DNA from: Streptomyces tagetis
Lineage (GTDB): Bacteria > Actinomycetota > Actinomycetes > Streptomycetales > Streptomycetaceae
Direction of reading: 5' to 3'
Assembly (NCBI RefSeq): GCF_018069565.1
Contig: NZ_JAGPNL010000001.1
Location: 434,001-498,000 of the forward strand
Length of the DNA stretch: 64,000 nucleotides
Of this stretch, positions 28,236 through 37,380 are shown one piece after another; position 1 is the first letter of the stretch; every line of letters starts with the position of its first letter. The position numbers and the translations under genes are program-made. The notes below the pieces were generated by a model, which saw nothing but the letters and a program-made list of their open reading frames with translations, ran no database searches and was not told the DNA's origin.

Positions 28236-28966
28236 GCACCGCCCCGGCGGGAGCGCCGGCGGTGCCGGGACCCCGCGACCGTCACCTCGACCCGGCGGCC
28301 GGCACCTTCGGCACCGGTGCCCTCTCCCGCGCCGCCGCCCTCGTCCACACCCTGCTCACCGTCGAGGGGCTGCTGCTCCTGTCCGCCGCCCCCGGCCTCG
28401 CCGGACTCCTCCTGCTCGCCCCCGACCCCGCCAACCTCCCCCTCGCCGCCCTCTGCCTGCTGCCCCTGGGCCCCGCGGCCTCCGCCGCCCTCTACGCCCT
28501 CCACCACCGCGGCACCGACCTCACCGACCTCCACCCGGCCCGCGCCTACCTGCGCGGCTGGCGGCTCAACGCCCGCCCGGCGCTCGCCCTGTGGGCGCCG
28601 CTGCTGGCCTGGCTCACCGTCGTCGCCTTCACCCTCACCCACTTCGCCGCCACCGGACTGCCCCGCTGGTGGGCCGGGCTGCTCGCCGCCGCCGGCGCGG
28701 GCGGCCTGCTGTGGGGCGCGCACGCCCTTGTCCTCACCTCGCTCTTCGCCTTCCGCGCCCGCGACACCGCCCGCCTCGCCCTGCGCGCCCTGACCCGCCA
28801 CGGCCGCGCCACCCTCGGCGCCGCCGCCCTGCTCCTGCTGACCGCGGCCCTGACCGCCCGGCTCACCGAGGCCCTGCCCGCCCTGCTCGCCGCCCCGCTC
28901 CTGCTCTGCCTGCTGCACACCGGACGCCGGATGACCGCCGAGACCGAGGAGGACTTCACCGCATGA
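28232..28966 (+). CDS. DUF624/YesL-like membrane protein
   Basis: 244 residues, Ala/Leu-rich with about five membrane segments (around 38-60, 68-90, 115-140, 148-172 and 197-225). YesL-like proteins are habitually encoded beside LplB/YtcP/LplA importers and glycosidases and are of unknown function. The start and stop overlap the GH39 and GH42 genes (GTGA, ATGA), so it belongs to the same transcript. Confidence 0.75.
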   Translation: MSTAPAGAPAVPGPRDRHLDPAAGTFGTGALSRAAALVHTLLTVEGLLLLSAAPGLAGLLLLAPDPANLPLAALCLLPLGPAASAALYALHHRGTDLTDLHPARAYLRGWRLNARPALALWAPLLAWLTVVAFTLTHFAATGLPRWWAGLLAAAGAGGLLWGAHALVLTSLFAFRARDTARLALRALTRHGRATLGAAALLLLTAALTARLTEALPALLAAPLLLCLLHTGRRMTAETEEDFTA

Positions 28967-30981
28967 CCGCGCCCCGCACCCCCGGCATCGCCCACGGCGG
29001 CGACTACCACCCCGAGCAGTGGCCCGAGCACGTCTGGGACGAGGACCACCGCCTCTTCACCCTCGCCGGCATCGACACCCTCACGGTCGGCGTCTTCGCC
29101 TGGTCCCTCACCCAACCTGCCGAGGACACGTACGACTTCACCCTCCTGGACCGCGTCCTGGACCGCGCCGCCGCCGAGGGCCGCCGGGCCTGCCTCGGCA
29201 CCGGCACCGCCGCCCTCCCGCCCTGGCTCGCCCGCCGGCACCCCGAGGTCAACCGCACCGACTTCGAGGGGCGCCGCCACCGCTACGGCCAGCGCCACAA
29301 CTTCTGCCCCAGCTCACCCGCCTACCGCGACGCGTCGGCCGCCCTCGCCTCCCGGCTCGCCGAACGCTACGCCGACCACCCCGCCCTGCTCGCCTGGCAC
29401 ATCAACAACGAGTACGGCGGCGCCTGTTACTGCGACCTGTGCGCCGACGCCTTCCGCGGCTGGCTCACCGAGCGCTACCAGAGCCTCGACGCCCTCAACG
29501 ACGCCTGGTGGACCACCTTCTGGTCGCACCGCTACACCGACTGGGACCAGATCGAGGTGCCCAGCGCCCTCACCGAGCACTGGCGCGGCCCCGACCACAC
29601 CGCCTTCCAGGGCATCACCCTCGACTACCACCGCTTCACCACCGACGCGCTGCTCGGCTGCTTCCTCGGCGAGAAGGAGGCCATCCGCGCCCACGACCCC
29701 GACACCCCCGTCACCACCAACCTCATGGGCCTCTACCGCCCCGTCGACTACCACCGCTGGGCGCCCCACCTCGACTTCGCCTCCTGGGACAACTACCCGC
29801 CCCTCGACGCCCCGCCCACCCGCGCCGCCCTCGGCCACGACCTGGTGCGCGGCCTCAAGGACGGCGCCCCCTTCTGGCTGATGGAACAGACCCCCTCCAC
29901 CACCGCCTGCCGGGACGTCAACCCGCTGCGCCGCCCCGGCGAACTGCGCCTCGCCACCTGGCAGGCGATCGCCCACGGCGCCGACGCCGCCCTCTGGTTC
30001 CAGCTCCGCGCCTCCCGCGGCGCCTGCGAGAAGTACCACGGCGCCGTCATCGGCCACGCCGGCCGCGCCGACACCCGCGTCTTCCGCGAGGTCGCCGCGC
30101 TCGGCGCCGAACTCGCCTCCCTCGGCGGCCTCACCCTCGGCGCCCGCACCCCCGCCCGCACCGCCCTGCTCTTCGACTGGGACAGTTGGTGGGCGCTGGA
30201 GACCTCCGACGGCCCCTCCCGCCTGGTCCGCTACCCGGACGTCGTGCACGCCTACTACCGGGCCGCCCGCGAGGCCGGCGCCGACGTCGACGTCGTCCCC
30301 GTCACCGCCGACCTGACCCGCTACGAGGTGGTCCTCGCCCCCGTCCTGCACCTGTTCCCGGACGGCCTCGCCGAACGCCTGGAGGAGGTCGCCCGGCGCG
30401 GCGGCACCGTCCTCGCCACCTTCCTCACCGCCCGCTGCGACCCGTACGACCGCGCCTTCCCGGCCGACGTGCCCGGACCGCTCGCCCCGCTCATGGGCAT
30501 CCGCGTCGACGAGTGGGACGCCCGCCCCGCCGACGTCGCCCACCCCGTCGACCTCGGGGAGGTGCGCGCCGACGCCCGCCTCGTCTTCGAGATCGTCCTC
30601 CCGCGCGGCGCCGAGCCGGTCGGCACCTACGGCGCCGACTTCTACGCCGGCACCCCCGCCGTCACCCGCCACCGCCACGGCGCCGGAGAGGGCTGGTACG
30701 TCGCCACCGCCCTCGACCAGCCCGGCGTCGACCACGTCGTGCGCCGCGTCCTCGCCCGGCACCGCCTCCTCGGCCCGTACGCCGCGCACCCCGGCATCGA
30801 GACCGCGGCCCGCGTCACCCCCGACGGCACCCGGCTCCTCTTCGTCCTCAACCACCACACCGCGCCCGCCCGGCCGCCCGCCCACGCCGCCGTCACCGAC
30901 CTGCTCACCGGACGGCGCCACGCGGCGGGCGAGCCGCTCGCCCTCGATCCGCTCGGCGTGGCCGTGCTACGCCCTCAGTAG
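28963..30981 (+). CDS. GH42 beta-galactosidase
   Basis: 672 residues, cytoplasmic. Starts with the GH42 hallmark GGDYHPEQWPEHVW; acid/base Glu in WHINNEYGG (about 150) and nucleophile Glu in FWLMEQTPS (about 308). The Cys cluster around CYCDLCADAF fits the zinc site of this family. The trimerisation domain (about 390-600) and C-terminal beta domain follow. Besides beta-galactosidase, GH42 includes alpha-L-arabinopyranosidase, which would suit hemicellulose side chains. It overlaps the convergent GH67 gene by seven bases at the stop codons. Confidence 0.92.
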   Translation: MTAPRTPGIAHGGDYHPEQWPEHVWDEDHRLFTLAGIDTLTVGVFAWSLTQPAEDTYDFTLLDRVLDRAAAEGRRACLGTGTAALPPWLARRHPEVNRTDFEGRRHRYGQRHNFCPSSPAYRDASAALASRLAERYADHPALLAWHINNEYGGACYCDLCADAFRGWLTERYQSLDALNDAWWTTFWSHRYTDWDQIEVPSALTEHWRGPDHTAFQGITLDYHRFTTDALLGCFLGEKEAIRAHDPDTPVTTNLMGLYRPVDYHRWAPHLDFASWDNYPPLDAPPTRAALGHDLVRGLKDGAPFWLMEQTPSTTACRDVNPLRRPGELRLATWQAIAHGADAALWFQLRASRGACEKYHGAVIGHAGRADTRVFREVAALGAELASLGGLTLGARTPARTALLFDWDSWWALETSDGPSRLVRYPDVVHAYYRAAREAGADVDVVPVTADLTRYEVVLAPVLHLFPDGLAERLEEVARRGGTVLATFLTARCDPYDRAFPADVPGPLAPLMGIRVDEWDARPADVAHPVDLGEVRADARLVFEIVLPRGAEPVGTYGADFYAGTPAVTRHRHGAGEGWYVATALDQPGVDHVVRRVLARHRLLGPYAAHPGIETAARVTPDGTRLLFVLNHHTAPARPPAHAAVTDLLTGRRHAAGEPLALDPLGVAVLRPQ

Positions 30982-32915
30982 ACGGTCCGGCCCCGCTCGT
31001 CCGGCACCCCCGACTTGCGCAGGAAGTAGCTGTTGACCTGGTCGCGCCACTCCCGGGCGCACCGCACCTGCTCCTCGAAGAGGTCCGCCACGCGCGCGTG
31101 GCGCGCGGGGGCGACCAGACCGGCGAGGCCCGCCCACACCCGGCGGGCCTCCTCGGCCTCCGCCACGCCCTCGAAGTGCGTGTCGTAGATGTGCTGGATC
31201 ACCGTCTTCCCGCTGCGCAACACGTGCCCGTACGGGACGTGGTGGAAGAAGAGCAGCAGCTCGTCGGGGCAGGTGTCCGGCGACTCGTACACCGTCGCCC
31301 ACGGCTCGGCGTACTGGGCCGCGAAGCCGGTGCCGCGCGCCGCGCCGCGGTCGACGCCGACGCCGTCGCGGTCGGCGAAGTGGTAGGTGCCCCAGGGGCT
31401 GTACTCGTAGCCGTCCACGCCCGGCCCGTAGTGGTGCCCCGGCTGCACCATGAAGCCGACCCCGAGCGGCGCCGTGTACTTCTCGTACGTGTGCCAGGAG
31501 CTGTCCAGCACCGCGTGCAGCCCCTCGGCGAGCCGGGCCGGCGCCCCGGGGTGGGTCAGCGCGATCCACTCGTCCAGGACGGCGCCCGGCTCCGCGCCCG
31601 GGTCCCAGGCGAGCCGCCCGAAGGTGTACAGGTTGGCCTGGGCGAGGGGGTGCCCGGTCCAGAACGGGTCGTCGCCGGCGTTGGAGACCGCCACCAGGGC
31701 GTCGGCCAGCCGCCCCGCGGCCCGCTCGCCGTCGGGCCGGAAGCGCAGCACCTCGCTCCACATCGGCCCCAGCCAGCACACGTGCCGCTGCTGCCCGGTG
31801 TACTCCTGGGTGGCCTGCACCTCGATCGCCAGGCGGGTGCGGGGCATCGCGCCGATCAGCGGCGATACCGGCTCGCGCACCTGGAAGTCCATCGGGCCGT
31901 GCTTGACCTGGAGCACCGCGTTGGGCGCGAACGCGCCGTCCAGCGGCACGAAGTGGTCGTGGGCCGCGCGGGCCCGGTCGGTGCTCCGGTCCCGCCAGTC
32001 CTGCCGGTGGTCGTAGACGAACGCCCGCCAGTGCACGGTGCCGCCGTGCGGCGCGAGCGCCCCGGCCAGCGCGTTGGCGCCGTCGGCGTGCGTGCGCCCG
32101 TAGGCGAACGGGCCCGGCTGCCCCTCGGAGTCCGCCTTCACCACGTACCCGCCGAAGTCGGGGATGGCCGCGTACACCCGCGCGGTGGCCTCGGCCCACC
32201 AGGCGCGCACCCGCGCGTCCAGCGGGTCGGCCGTCTCCAGCCCGCCCAGGACCACCGGCGCGGCGAAGGTGACCGACAGGTGGGTGCGGATGCCGTACGG
32301 CCGCAGCGTGTCGGCGAGCCGGGCGACCTCGCCGATCCGGTCGGTGAGCAGGCGGGCCTCGGTGGCGTGCACGTTGACGTTGTTGACGGCGACCGCGTTG
32401 ACGCCGCAGGCGGCGATCAGCCGGGCGTAGGCGCGCACCCGGTCCAGGCCGTCGCGGGCCCGGCCGTCGGCCCAGAACAGGGAGCCGCCCGCGTAGCCCC
32501 GCTCGACCTGGCCCATCACGGGGTGGACGGCCACGTTGTCCCAGTGGTCCAGCATGCGCAGCGCGAGCGCCGGGCGGTGCTCCTCGGGCGCGCGGTCGCC
32601 GCGGAAGGCGTCCTCGCCGAGCCGGACGACGTGGAAGAGGCCGTGGAGCAGCCCGCGGTCGCCCTCGGCGGTGACGGTGGTGGTGCCGTCCCGGCGGGCC
32701 AGGGTGTAGCCCTCACCGCTGCCGCCGTCGGCCTCCAGCACCAGGTCGGCGTCGTCCGGGGCGCCGGAGAGCACCGCGCCGCCGTGCCGGCGGCAGGCGT
32801 CGGCCACCTCGGCGGCCACGGTGTCCACGAGGGGTCCGGTGCCGCGGACCAGGACGCGGCGGGAGCCGAGCGGGCGGAAGACCTCGGGCGGCAGCCAGGC
32901 CGCGTCGGCCTCCAC
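30975..32915 (-). CDS. GH67 alpha-glucuronidase
   Basis: 646 residues, no signal peptide. It removes (4-O-methyl-)glucuronic acid from the non-reducing end of xylo-oligosaccharides. The GH67 core is clear: YVVKADSEGQPGPF with the proton-donor Glu (about 264) and KHGPMDFQVREP with the Asp/Glu base pair (about 343 and 348). The C-terminal helical domain includes HHYGPGVDGYEYSPWGTYH. GTG 32915 is the first start available and has only a weak ribosome-binding site. Transcribed towards the GH42 gene from its own promoter. Confidence 0.94.
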   Translation of the reverse strand: MEADAAWLPPEVFRPLGSRRVLVRGTGPLVDTVAAEVADACRRHGGAVLSGAPDDADLVLEADGGSGEGYTLARRDGTTTVTAEGDRGLLHGLFHVVRLGEDAFRGDRAPEEHRPALALRMLDHWDNVAVHPVMGQVERGYAGGSLFWADGRARDGLDRVRAYARLIAACGVNAVAVNNVNVHATEARLLTDRIGEVARLADTLRPYGIRTHLSVTFAAPVVLGGLETADPLDARVRAWWAEATARVYAAIPDFGGYVVKADSEGQPGPFAYGRTHADGANALAGALAPHGGTVHWRAFVYDHRQDWRDRSTDRARAAHDHFVPLDGAFAPNAVLQVKHGPMDFQVREPVSPLIGAMPRTRLAIEVQATQEYTGQQRHVCWLGPMWSEVLRFRPDGERAAGRLADALVAVSNAGDDPFWTGHPLAQANLYTFGRLAWDPGAEPGAVLDEWIALTHPGAPARLAEGLHAVLDSSWHTYEKYTAPLGVGFMVQPGHHYGPGVDGYEYSPWGTYHFADRDGVGVDRGAARGTGFAAQYAEPWATVYESPDTCPDELLLFFHHVPYGHVLRSGKTVIQHIYDTHFEGVAEAEEARRVWAGLAGLVAPARHARVADLFEEQVRCAREWRDQVNSYFLRKSGVPDERGRTVY

Positions 32916-33118
32916 GGCGTCAGCCGTCCGTTCGCGGCGTCGGCGTCCGGGGCGGCTTCGGCCCCGGTGCCCGCGTCCGTGCCGGCCTCCCGTGGGGTGT
33001 GGGCCCGCCGTTCCGCGCGTGCGTCCGCATGTGTCCGCTCCCCTTCACGGACCCGCCGGCCGGCGTCCGCGCGCCCATTGTGGGGCATCGCCCGCCCCCG
33101 GGGAATGGGGCGTGAAAG
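32916..33118. other. Upstream region of GH67
   Basis: About 200 bases with no gene. No CGAAAGTTTCG-type site is seen here, so control of GH67 may differ from that of the importer operon. Confidence 0.4.
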
Positions 33119-33148
33119 GGCGGGCCCCGGTCGCAACCGGAGCCCGCC
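33119..33148 (-). terminator. GH92 gene terminator
   Basis: GGCGGGCCCCGGT at 33119-33131 pairs (one mismatch) with ACCGGAGCCCGCC at 33136-33148, 18 bases after the stop of the minus-strand GH92 gene. Confidence 0.75.
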
Positions 33149-33165
33149 GCAGGGGAGTTGATGGA

Positions 33166-36100
33166 TCAGGCGAGCAGTTCCACCTCCGCCAGGGTGTGCG
33201 TGCCGTCCAGGACCAGCCGGTATCGGCCGTACGTGCCCGGCGAGGCGATCGTGAACGCCCTGGTCTGCCGGTCCCAGGCGAAGGACTCGCCTGAGCGCCG
33301 GTCGAGCGTGCGCCAGGTGGTGCCGTCGTCGGAGCCCTGGAGCGTCCAGCCGGACGGTGCCTTGGCCCGGTCCGCGGGCGAGGTCAGCGTGTACTGGACC
33401 GCCTTCACCTTCCCGGTCACCGGCAGGTCCACGGAGCCGGCGGCGGCCTCGGTCGCGGAGGTGTCGTCGAAGAGGGCGCCGCCGCGGGTGAGGGCGTCGG
33501 TGCGCGGGGCGGGCACCCGGTCGTCCTGGGTGACGGAGACCGGGGCGGCGTTCTTCCCGGTGCCCCACGTGGACGGCCGCGGGCCCATGGCGAACTCCAG
33601 GACCCCGCCCCTGGCGATCAGGTCGTGGGGGAGCGCGGTGGAGTCCCAGCGCTTGCCGTTGACCTTCAGGCCCTGCACGTACACGTTCTCCGTGCTGTTC
33701 TTCGGCGCCTTGACGACCAGGGTGCGGCCGTTCTCCAGGTGGACGGTGGCCTTGGTGAACAGCGGGGAGCCGATGGCGTACTCGCCGCTGCCCATCACCA
33801 GCGGGTAGAAGCCGAGCGCGGAGAAGAGGTACCAGGCCGACTGCTCGCCGTTGTCCTCGTCGCCGTGGTAGCCCTGCCCGATGTCGCTGCCGGTGTAGAG
33901 GCGGGAGAGCACCTCACGGACGTTCTTCTGCGTCTTGTACGGCTGCCCGGCCGCGTCGTACATGTACAGCGCGTGGTGGGCGACCTGGTTGGAGTGGCCG
34001 TAGTTGCCCATCCGCACGTCCCGCGCCTCGGTCATCTCGTGGATGACGCCGCCGTAGGAGCCGGCGAACTCGGGGGTGGCCGTCTCCGGCGTGGCGAGGT
34101 AGGTGTCGAGCTTCTCGGCGAGCCCGGACCGGCCGCCGTAGAGGTTGGCCAGGCCCCGGCTGTCCTGCGGGGCGGTGAAGGCGTACCCCCAGCCGTTGGT
34201 CTCCGTGTAGTCGTACCCCCACACGCGCGGGTCGTAGCGGTCGGAGTCGACGCGCCAGTCGCCCGAGGCGTTCTTGCCCTGGAAGAAGCCGGCCTTCGGG
34301 TCGAAGAGGCTGACGTAGTCGCGGGCCCGGTCGAGGAAGTAGGCGGACTCCTCCTGGTAGCGCTTCTGCCCGGTCTCCCGGTACAGCTTCTCGCCCATCT
34401 TGGCGATGCCGTAGTCGTTGACGTAGCCCTCCAGCGCCCAGGACAGGCCCTCGTGGGTATCGGTGGAGGTGTAGCCGAGGAAGGGCGAGGTGGACATGCC
34501 CTTGCGGCCGACGCCGGAGGACGGGGGCACGACGGTGGCGTTCTTCACCGCCGCGTCGTACGCGGCCTTCGCGTCGAAACGGACGCCCTTGACGTACGCG
34601 TCGGCGAAGGCGACGTCCGAGGAGGTGCCGGTCATCAGGTCGGCGTAGCCGGGGGAGGACCAGCGCGACGTCCAGCCGCCGTCCTTGTAGTGCTGCACGA
34701 AGCCGTCGACCAGCTCGCCCGCCTTGGTCGGCGTCAGGAAGGAGTACGCGGGCCAGGTGGTGCGGTAGGTGTCCCAGAAGCCGTTGTTGACGTACACGCG
34801 CCCGTCGACGATCTTCGCTCCGGTGTGCGTCGGGGTGTCCGCCCCGGTGGCCTTGGAGAACGGCGAGGCGTACCGGTCCTTCCCGTCGACCCGCTCGAAA
34901 CCGGAGTTGGGGTACAGGTACAGCCGGTACAGGCTGGAGTACAGGGTGGTGAGCTGGTCCTGCGTGGCGCCCTCGACCTCGACGGTGCCGAGCAGCTTGT
35001 CCCACTGCCGCTGGGCGTCGCCCCGGACCTTCTCGAACGAGGTGCCCCGCGGCGCCTCCTGGCGCAGGTTCTCCCTGGCCTGGTCGACGCCGATCAGCGA
35101 GGTCGCCAGGCGCAGGGTGACGGTGCGGTCCCGGCCCGCGTCGAAGCGCAGCCAGCCGGTGGCGCCGTCCGAGCCGCCCCCGGTGACCTTCTTGTCGAAC
35201 TCGCCGTACACGAAGAGCCGCGTCGCGCCGGTGGAGAGCCCGGACTTGACGTCCGACCAGCCGCTGACGGTGCCGTTCTCCCGGTCCAGGGTCAGGCCCG
35301 CCCGGTCGTTGACGTTGTCGAAGACCACGCTCGCGTCGTCGCCCGGGTAGGTGAAGCGGAGCAGCGCCGCGTGGTCGGTCGGCGCCATCTCGGCCTTGAG
35401 GCCGTTCTCGAAACGCACCCCGTAGTAGTGCGGGCGGGCGGTCTCGTTCTCGTGCCGGAAGGGCAGCGCCCGCGCCTCGCGGCCGGTGGCGGGGGTGCCG
35501 GAGGCGGCCGAGGGCATCACCTGGAAGGTCTGCCGGTCACCCATCCACGGGCTCGGCTCGTGGCTCGCCGAGAACGCCTGGAGGGTGGGCAGGTTGTCGG
35601 CGTTGTTGCCGCGCGCGTAGTCGTAGAGCCAGCTCGTGGAGCCGGCGTTGGTGACCGGGGTCCAGAAGTTGAATCCGTGCGGGACGGCGGTGGCGGGGAT
35701 GTTGTTGCCCCGCGAGAAACTGCCGCTGGAGTGGGTGCCGCGGGTGGTCAGCACGTGGTCCGAGAGGTGGGCCTTCGGGCGCTCGGGCTCGGCCCGCCGG
35801 ATGGCCACGTCGTCCAGCCAGCCCCGGAACTTCGCCGGGCCCTTGGGCGAGTCGTAGGCGACCAGGACGCGGTCGACCGTCTTGCCGGCCGCGACCGTGC
35901 CGATCGCCGACGTGACGCTGTTCCACTGGTTGACGTAGAGCACCTTGGCGTCGCCCTGACCGCGCGGCGTCAGCGGGAAACCGTGCTGGTCGGCGGCGCC
36001 GAGCCGGCTCAGGTAGGTGCCGTCGGTGAAGGCGAGGTCGACGGAGACGTGGGTGGCGTCGTAGTCGAGGTCGCCGTCGGCCATCGACGGGAAGACCTTG

Positions 36101-36966
36101 TACGACAGCTCGGTGAGCCGGTCCACCCTGACGTCGACGTCGAAGACCTTGTTGTACGAGTACGCCCGCCCGCCGGCGGTGTGCTGCCCGGCGTAGCGCA
36201 GCGCGCGGACCCCGGTGAAGCCGGCGCCCGCCTTCGCGGTGGGCGAGCCGGACGGGCCCCGGTCGACGCGGGTCAGCATGTCCGGCGGGACGGTGGTGTC
36301 GTCGGAGCCGGTGGAGAACTGCACGTCGGCGAGTTGGAGGATGTCCCCGCCGTTGTTGCGGGTGAACTCCAGCCGGAAGTGCCGGTACTCGCCGGGCTCG
36401 GCGAGGTCGTACGTCCGGGTCTGGAAGCGCTGCCCGAAGGACTGGCCGGAGCGGGTGTCGAGGGTCCGCCACTCCTTGCCGTCCGCCGAGCCCTTGAGCG
36501 TCCAGTCGGCCGGGTCGCGTTCGGCGTGGTCGTTGGCCGAGGTCAGCGCGTACCGGGCCACGGTGACCGGCCGGTCCAGGTCGAACTCGGCCCAGCCGGT
36601 CTTCTCGAACGCCAGCCATTTGGTGCCGGGTTCGCCGTCGACGAGGTTCTCCTTGACCTCGCCGCCGGCGGTGTTCTCGGCGCTGGCCCGGATTCCGGTG
36701 ACCCGGTCGGTGACGTTGCCGGGTATGCCCGTGGTGTAGCCGCCGTCGACGCCGGAGGCGCGCTTGGCGCCGCCCCGGGTGGTGTCGACGGTGTCGGTCC
36801 AGTCCGGTGCCGGGTCGTCAGCCTCGAACGAGGAAGCGAACTCCCGGCCGGGGGCGGCGGGCGCGGTGGGCAGCGCGACCGCCGCCCCCTGTGCCGTCGC
36901 CGCCAACGCGAAGGCGGTCGCCGTGACGACCGCCGGACCCCATCTGTGCCGAGCTCTGTAGCGCAT
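33166..36966 (-). CDS. Secreted GH92 alpha-mannosidase with discoidin domains
   Basis: 1266 residues. Sec signal peptide at 1-32 (RHRWGPAVVTATAFALAATAQG..), then an F5/8 type C (discoidin-like) carbohydrate-binding domain at about 85-215. The GH92 N-terminal beta domain (about 390-640) and helical catalytic domain (about 650-1100) follow, with the family signature GYHGDEDNGEQSAWYLFSALGFYP. A second discoidin-like domain ends the protein. GH92 enzymes are calcium-dependent exo-alpha-mannosidases acting on fungal, yeast or host N-glycans. Divergent from ngcEFG, so mannose-rich glycoproteins and chitin of fungal walls may be degraded together. Confidence 0.93.
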   Translation of the reverse strand: MRYRARHRWGPAVVTATAFALAATAQGAAVALPTAPAAPGREFASSFEADDPAPDWTDTVDTTRGGAKRASGVDGGYTTGIPGNVTDRVTGIRASAENTAGGEVKENLVDGEPGTKWLAFEKTGWAEFDLDRPVTVARYALTSANDHAERDPADWTLKGSADGKEWRTLDTRSGQSFGQRFQTRTYDLAEPGEYRHFRLEFTRNNGGDILQLADVQFSTGSDDTTVPPDMLTRVDRGPSGSPTAKAGAGFTGVRALRYAGQHTAGGRAYSYNKVFDVDVRVDRLTELSYKVFPSMADGDLDYDATHVSVDLAFTDGTYLSRLGAADQHGFPLTPRGQGDAKVLYVNQWNSVTSAIGTVAAGKTVDRVLVAYDSPKGPAKFRGWLDDVAIRRAEPERPKAHLSDHVLTTRGTHSSGSFSRGNNIPATAVPHGFNFWTPVTNAGSTSWLYDYARGNNADNLPTLQAFSASHEPSPWMGDRQTFQVMPSAASGTPATGREARALPFRHENETARPHYYGVRFENGLKAEMAPTDHAALLRFTYPGDDASVVFDNVNDRAGLTLDRENGTVSGWSDVKSGLSTGATRLFVYGEFDKKVTGGGSDGATGWLRFDAGRDRTVTLRLATSLIGVDQARENLRQEAPRGTSFEKVRGDAQRQWDKLLGTVEVEGATQDQLTTLYSSLYRLYLYPNSGFERVDGKDRYASPFSKATGADTPTHTGAKIVDGRVYVNNGFWDTYRTTWPAYSFLTPTKAGELVDGFVQHYKDGGWTSRWSSPGYADLMTGTSSDVAFADAYVKGVRFDAKAAYDAAVKNATVVPPSSGVGRKGMSTSPFLGYTSTDTHEGLSWALEGYVNDYGIAKMGEKLYRETGQKRYQEESAYFLDRARDYVSLFDPKAGFFQGKNASGDWRVDSDRYDPRVWGYDYTETNGWGYAFTAPQDSRGLANLYGGRSGLAEKLDTYLATPETATPEFAGSYGGVIHEMTEARDVRMGNYGHSNQVAHHALYMYDAAGQPYKTQKNVREVLSRLYTGSDIGQGYHGDEDNGEQSAWYLFSALGFYPLVMGSGEYAIGSPLFTKATVHLENGRTLVVKAPKNSTENVYVQGLKVNGKRWDSTALPHDLIARGGVLEFAMGPRPSTWGTGKNAAPVSVTQDDRVPAPRTDALTRGGALFDDTSATEAAAGSVDLPVTGKVKAVQYTLTSPADRAKAPSGWTLQGSDDGTTWRTLDRRSGESFAWDRQTRAFTIASPGTYGRYRLVLDGTHTLAEVELLA

Positions 36967-37016
36967 GTTCCCGCACCCTCCGTGCGCCTGCCCCGGATAT
37001 GCGACACCGGGAGATG

Positions 37017-37028
37017 GACAACGTTGTC
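37017..37028. promoter_or_regulatory. GACAACGTTGTC operator
   Basis: A perfect 12-bp palindrome 51 bases upstream of the GH92 start, of the form typical for LacI-family operators in Streptomyces. No LacI gene is in the window. Confidence 0.55.
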
Positions 37029-37217
37029 AGATTGGAGCGCAAGGACCAGTACGGCGTGAAGGGGCCATTGATGTCAAGGGTGTTGACCGTGGCATCCGGG
37101 TCGGACGCAAGCCGGATTTCCTTCCGGGAAGCCTTCGGAGGCCCGTTTTTCCGCCAGGTCTCAACTCGGAAAAGACGTGGGGGGAACCTTGCGTTCGATC
37201 TTGCTCCGTCGGCCGGA

Positions 37218-37233
37218 AGTGGACTATACCTGT
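37218..37233. promoter_or_regulatory. DasR-like responsive element (dre)
   Basis: AGTGGACTATACCTGT matches 12 of 16 bases of the dre consensus (AGTGGTCTAGACCACT) used by DasR, the GlcNAc-responsive GntR regulator of chitin genes. It lies 148 bases upstream of ngcE, whose product imports chitobiose. Confidence 0.6.
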
Positions 37234-37380
37234 CGGCCACCGGTGGAACCGTGGGCCGTCGCCCAAGGCGCCCTCGCAGCACGACATCCGCACTTCCTGC
37301 ACGACCCAGCGTGACCCGAACGCGGTGCCGGGAGGAATCCGGCGCACCGCCTGAGTCCTGGAGAAGGCGAGGACTTGAGC

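Larger units (their letters stand above)
36967..37380. other. Divergent GH92/ngcE control region
   Basis: 414 bases without a gene. It contains the LacI-type palindrome near the GH92 start and the dre-like element nearer ngcE. Confidence 0.6.

Noticed and set aside
29019..33161. A 1380-codon open frame on the plus strand across GH42 and GH67
   Set aside because: It is an alternative frame of both genes, rich in Arg/Pro, with no domain; GC-rich codon bias removes stops from such frames.
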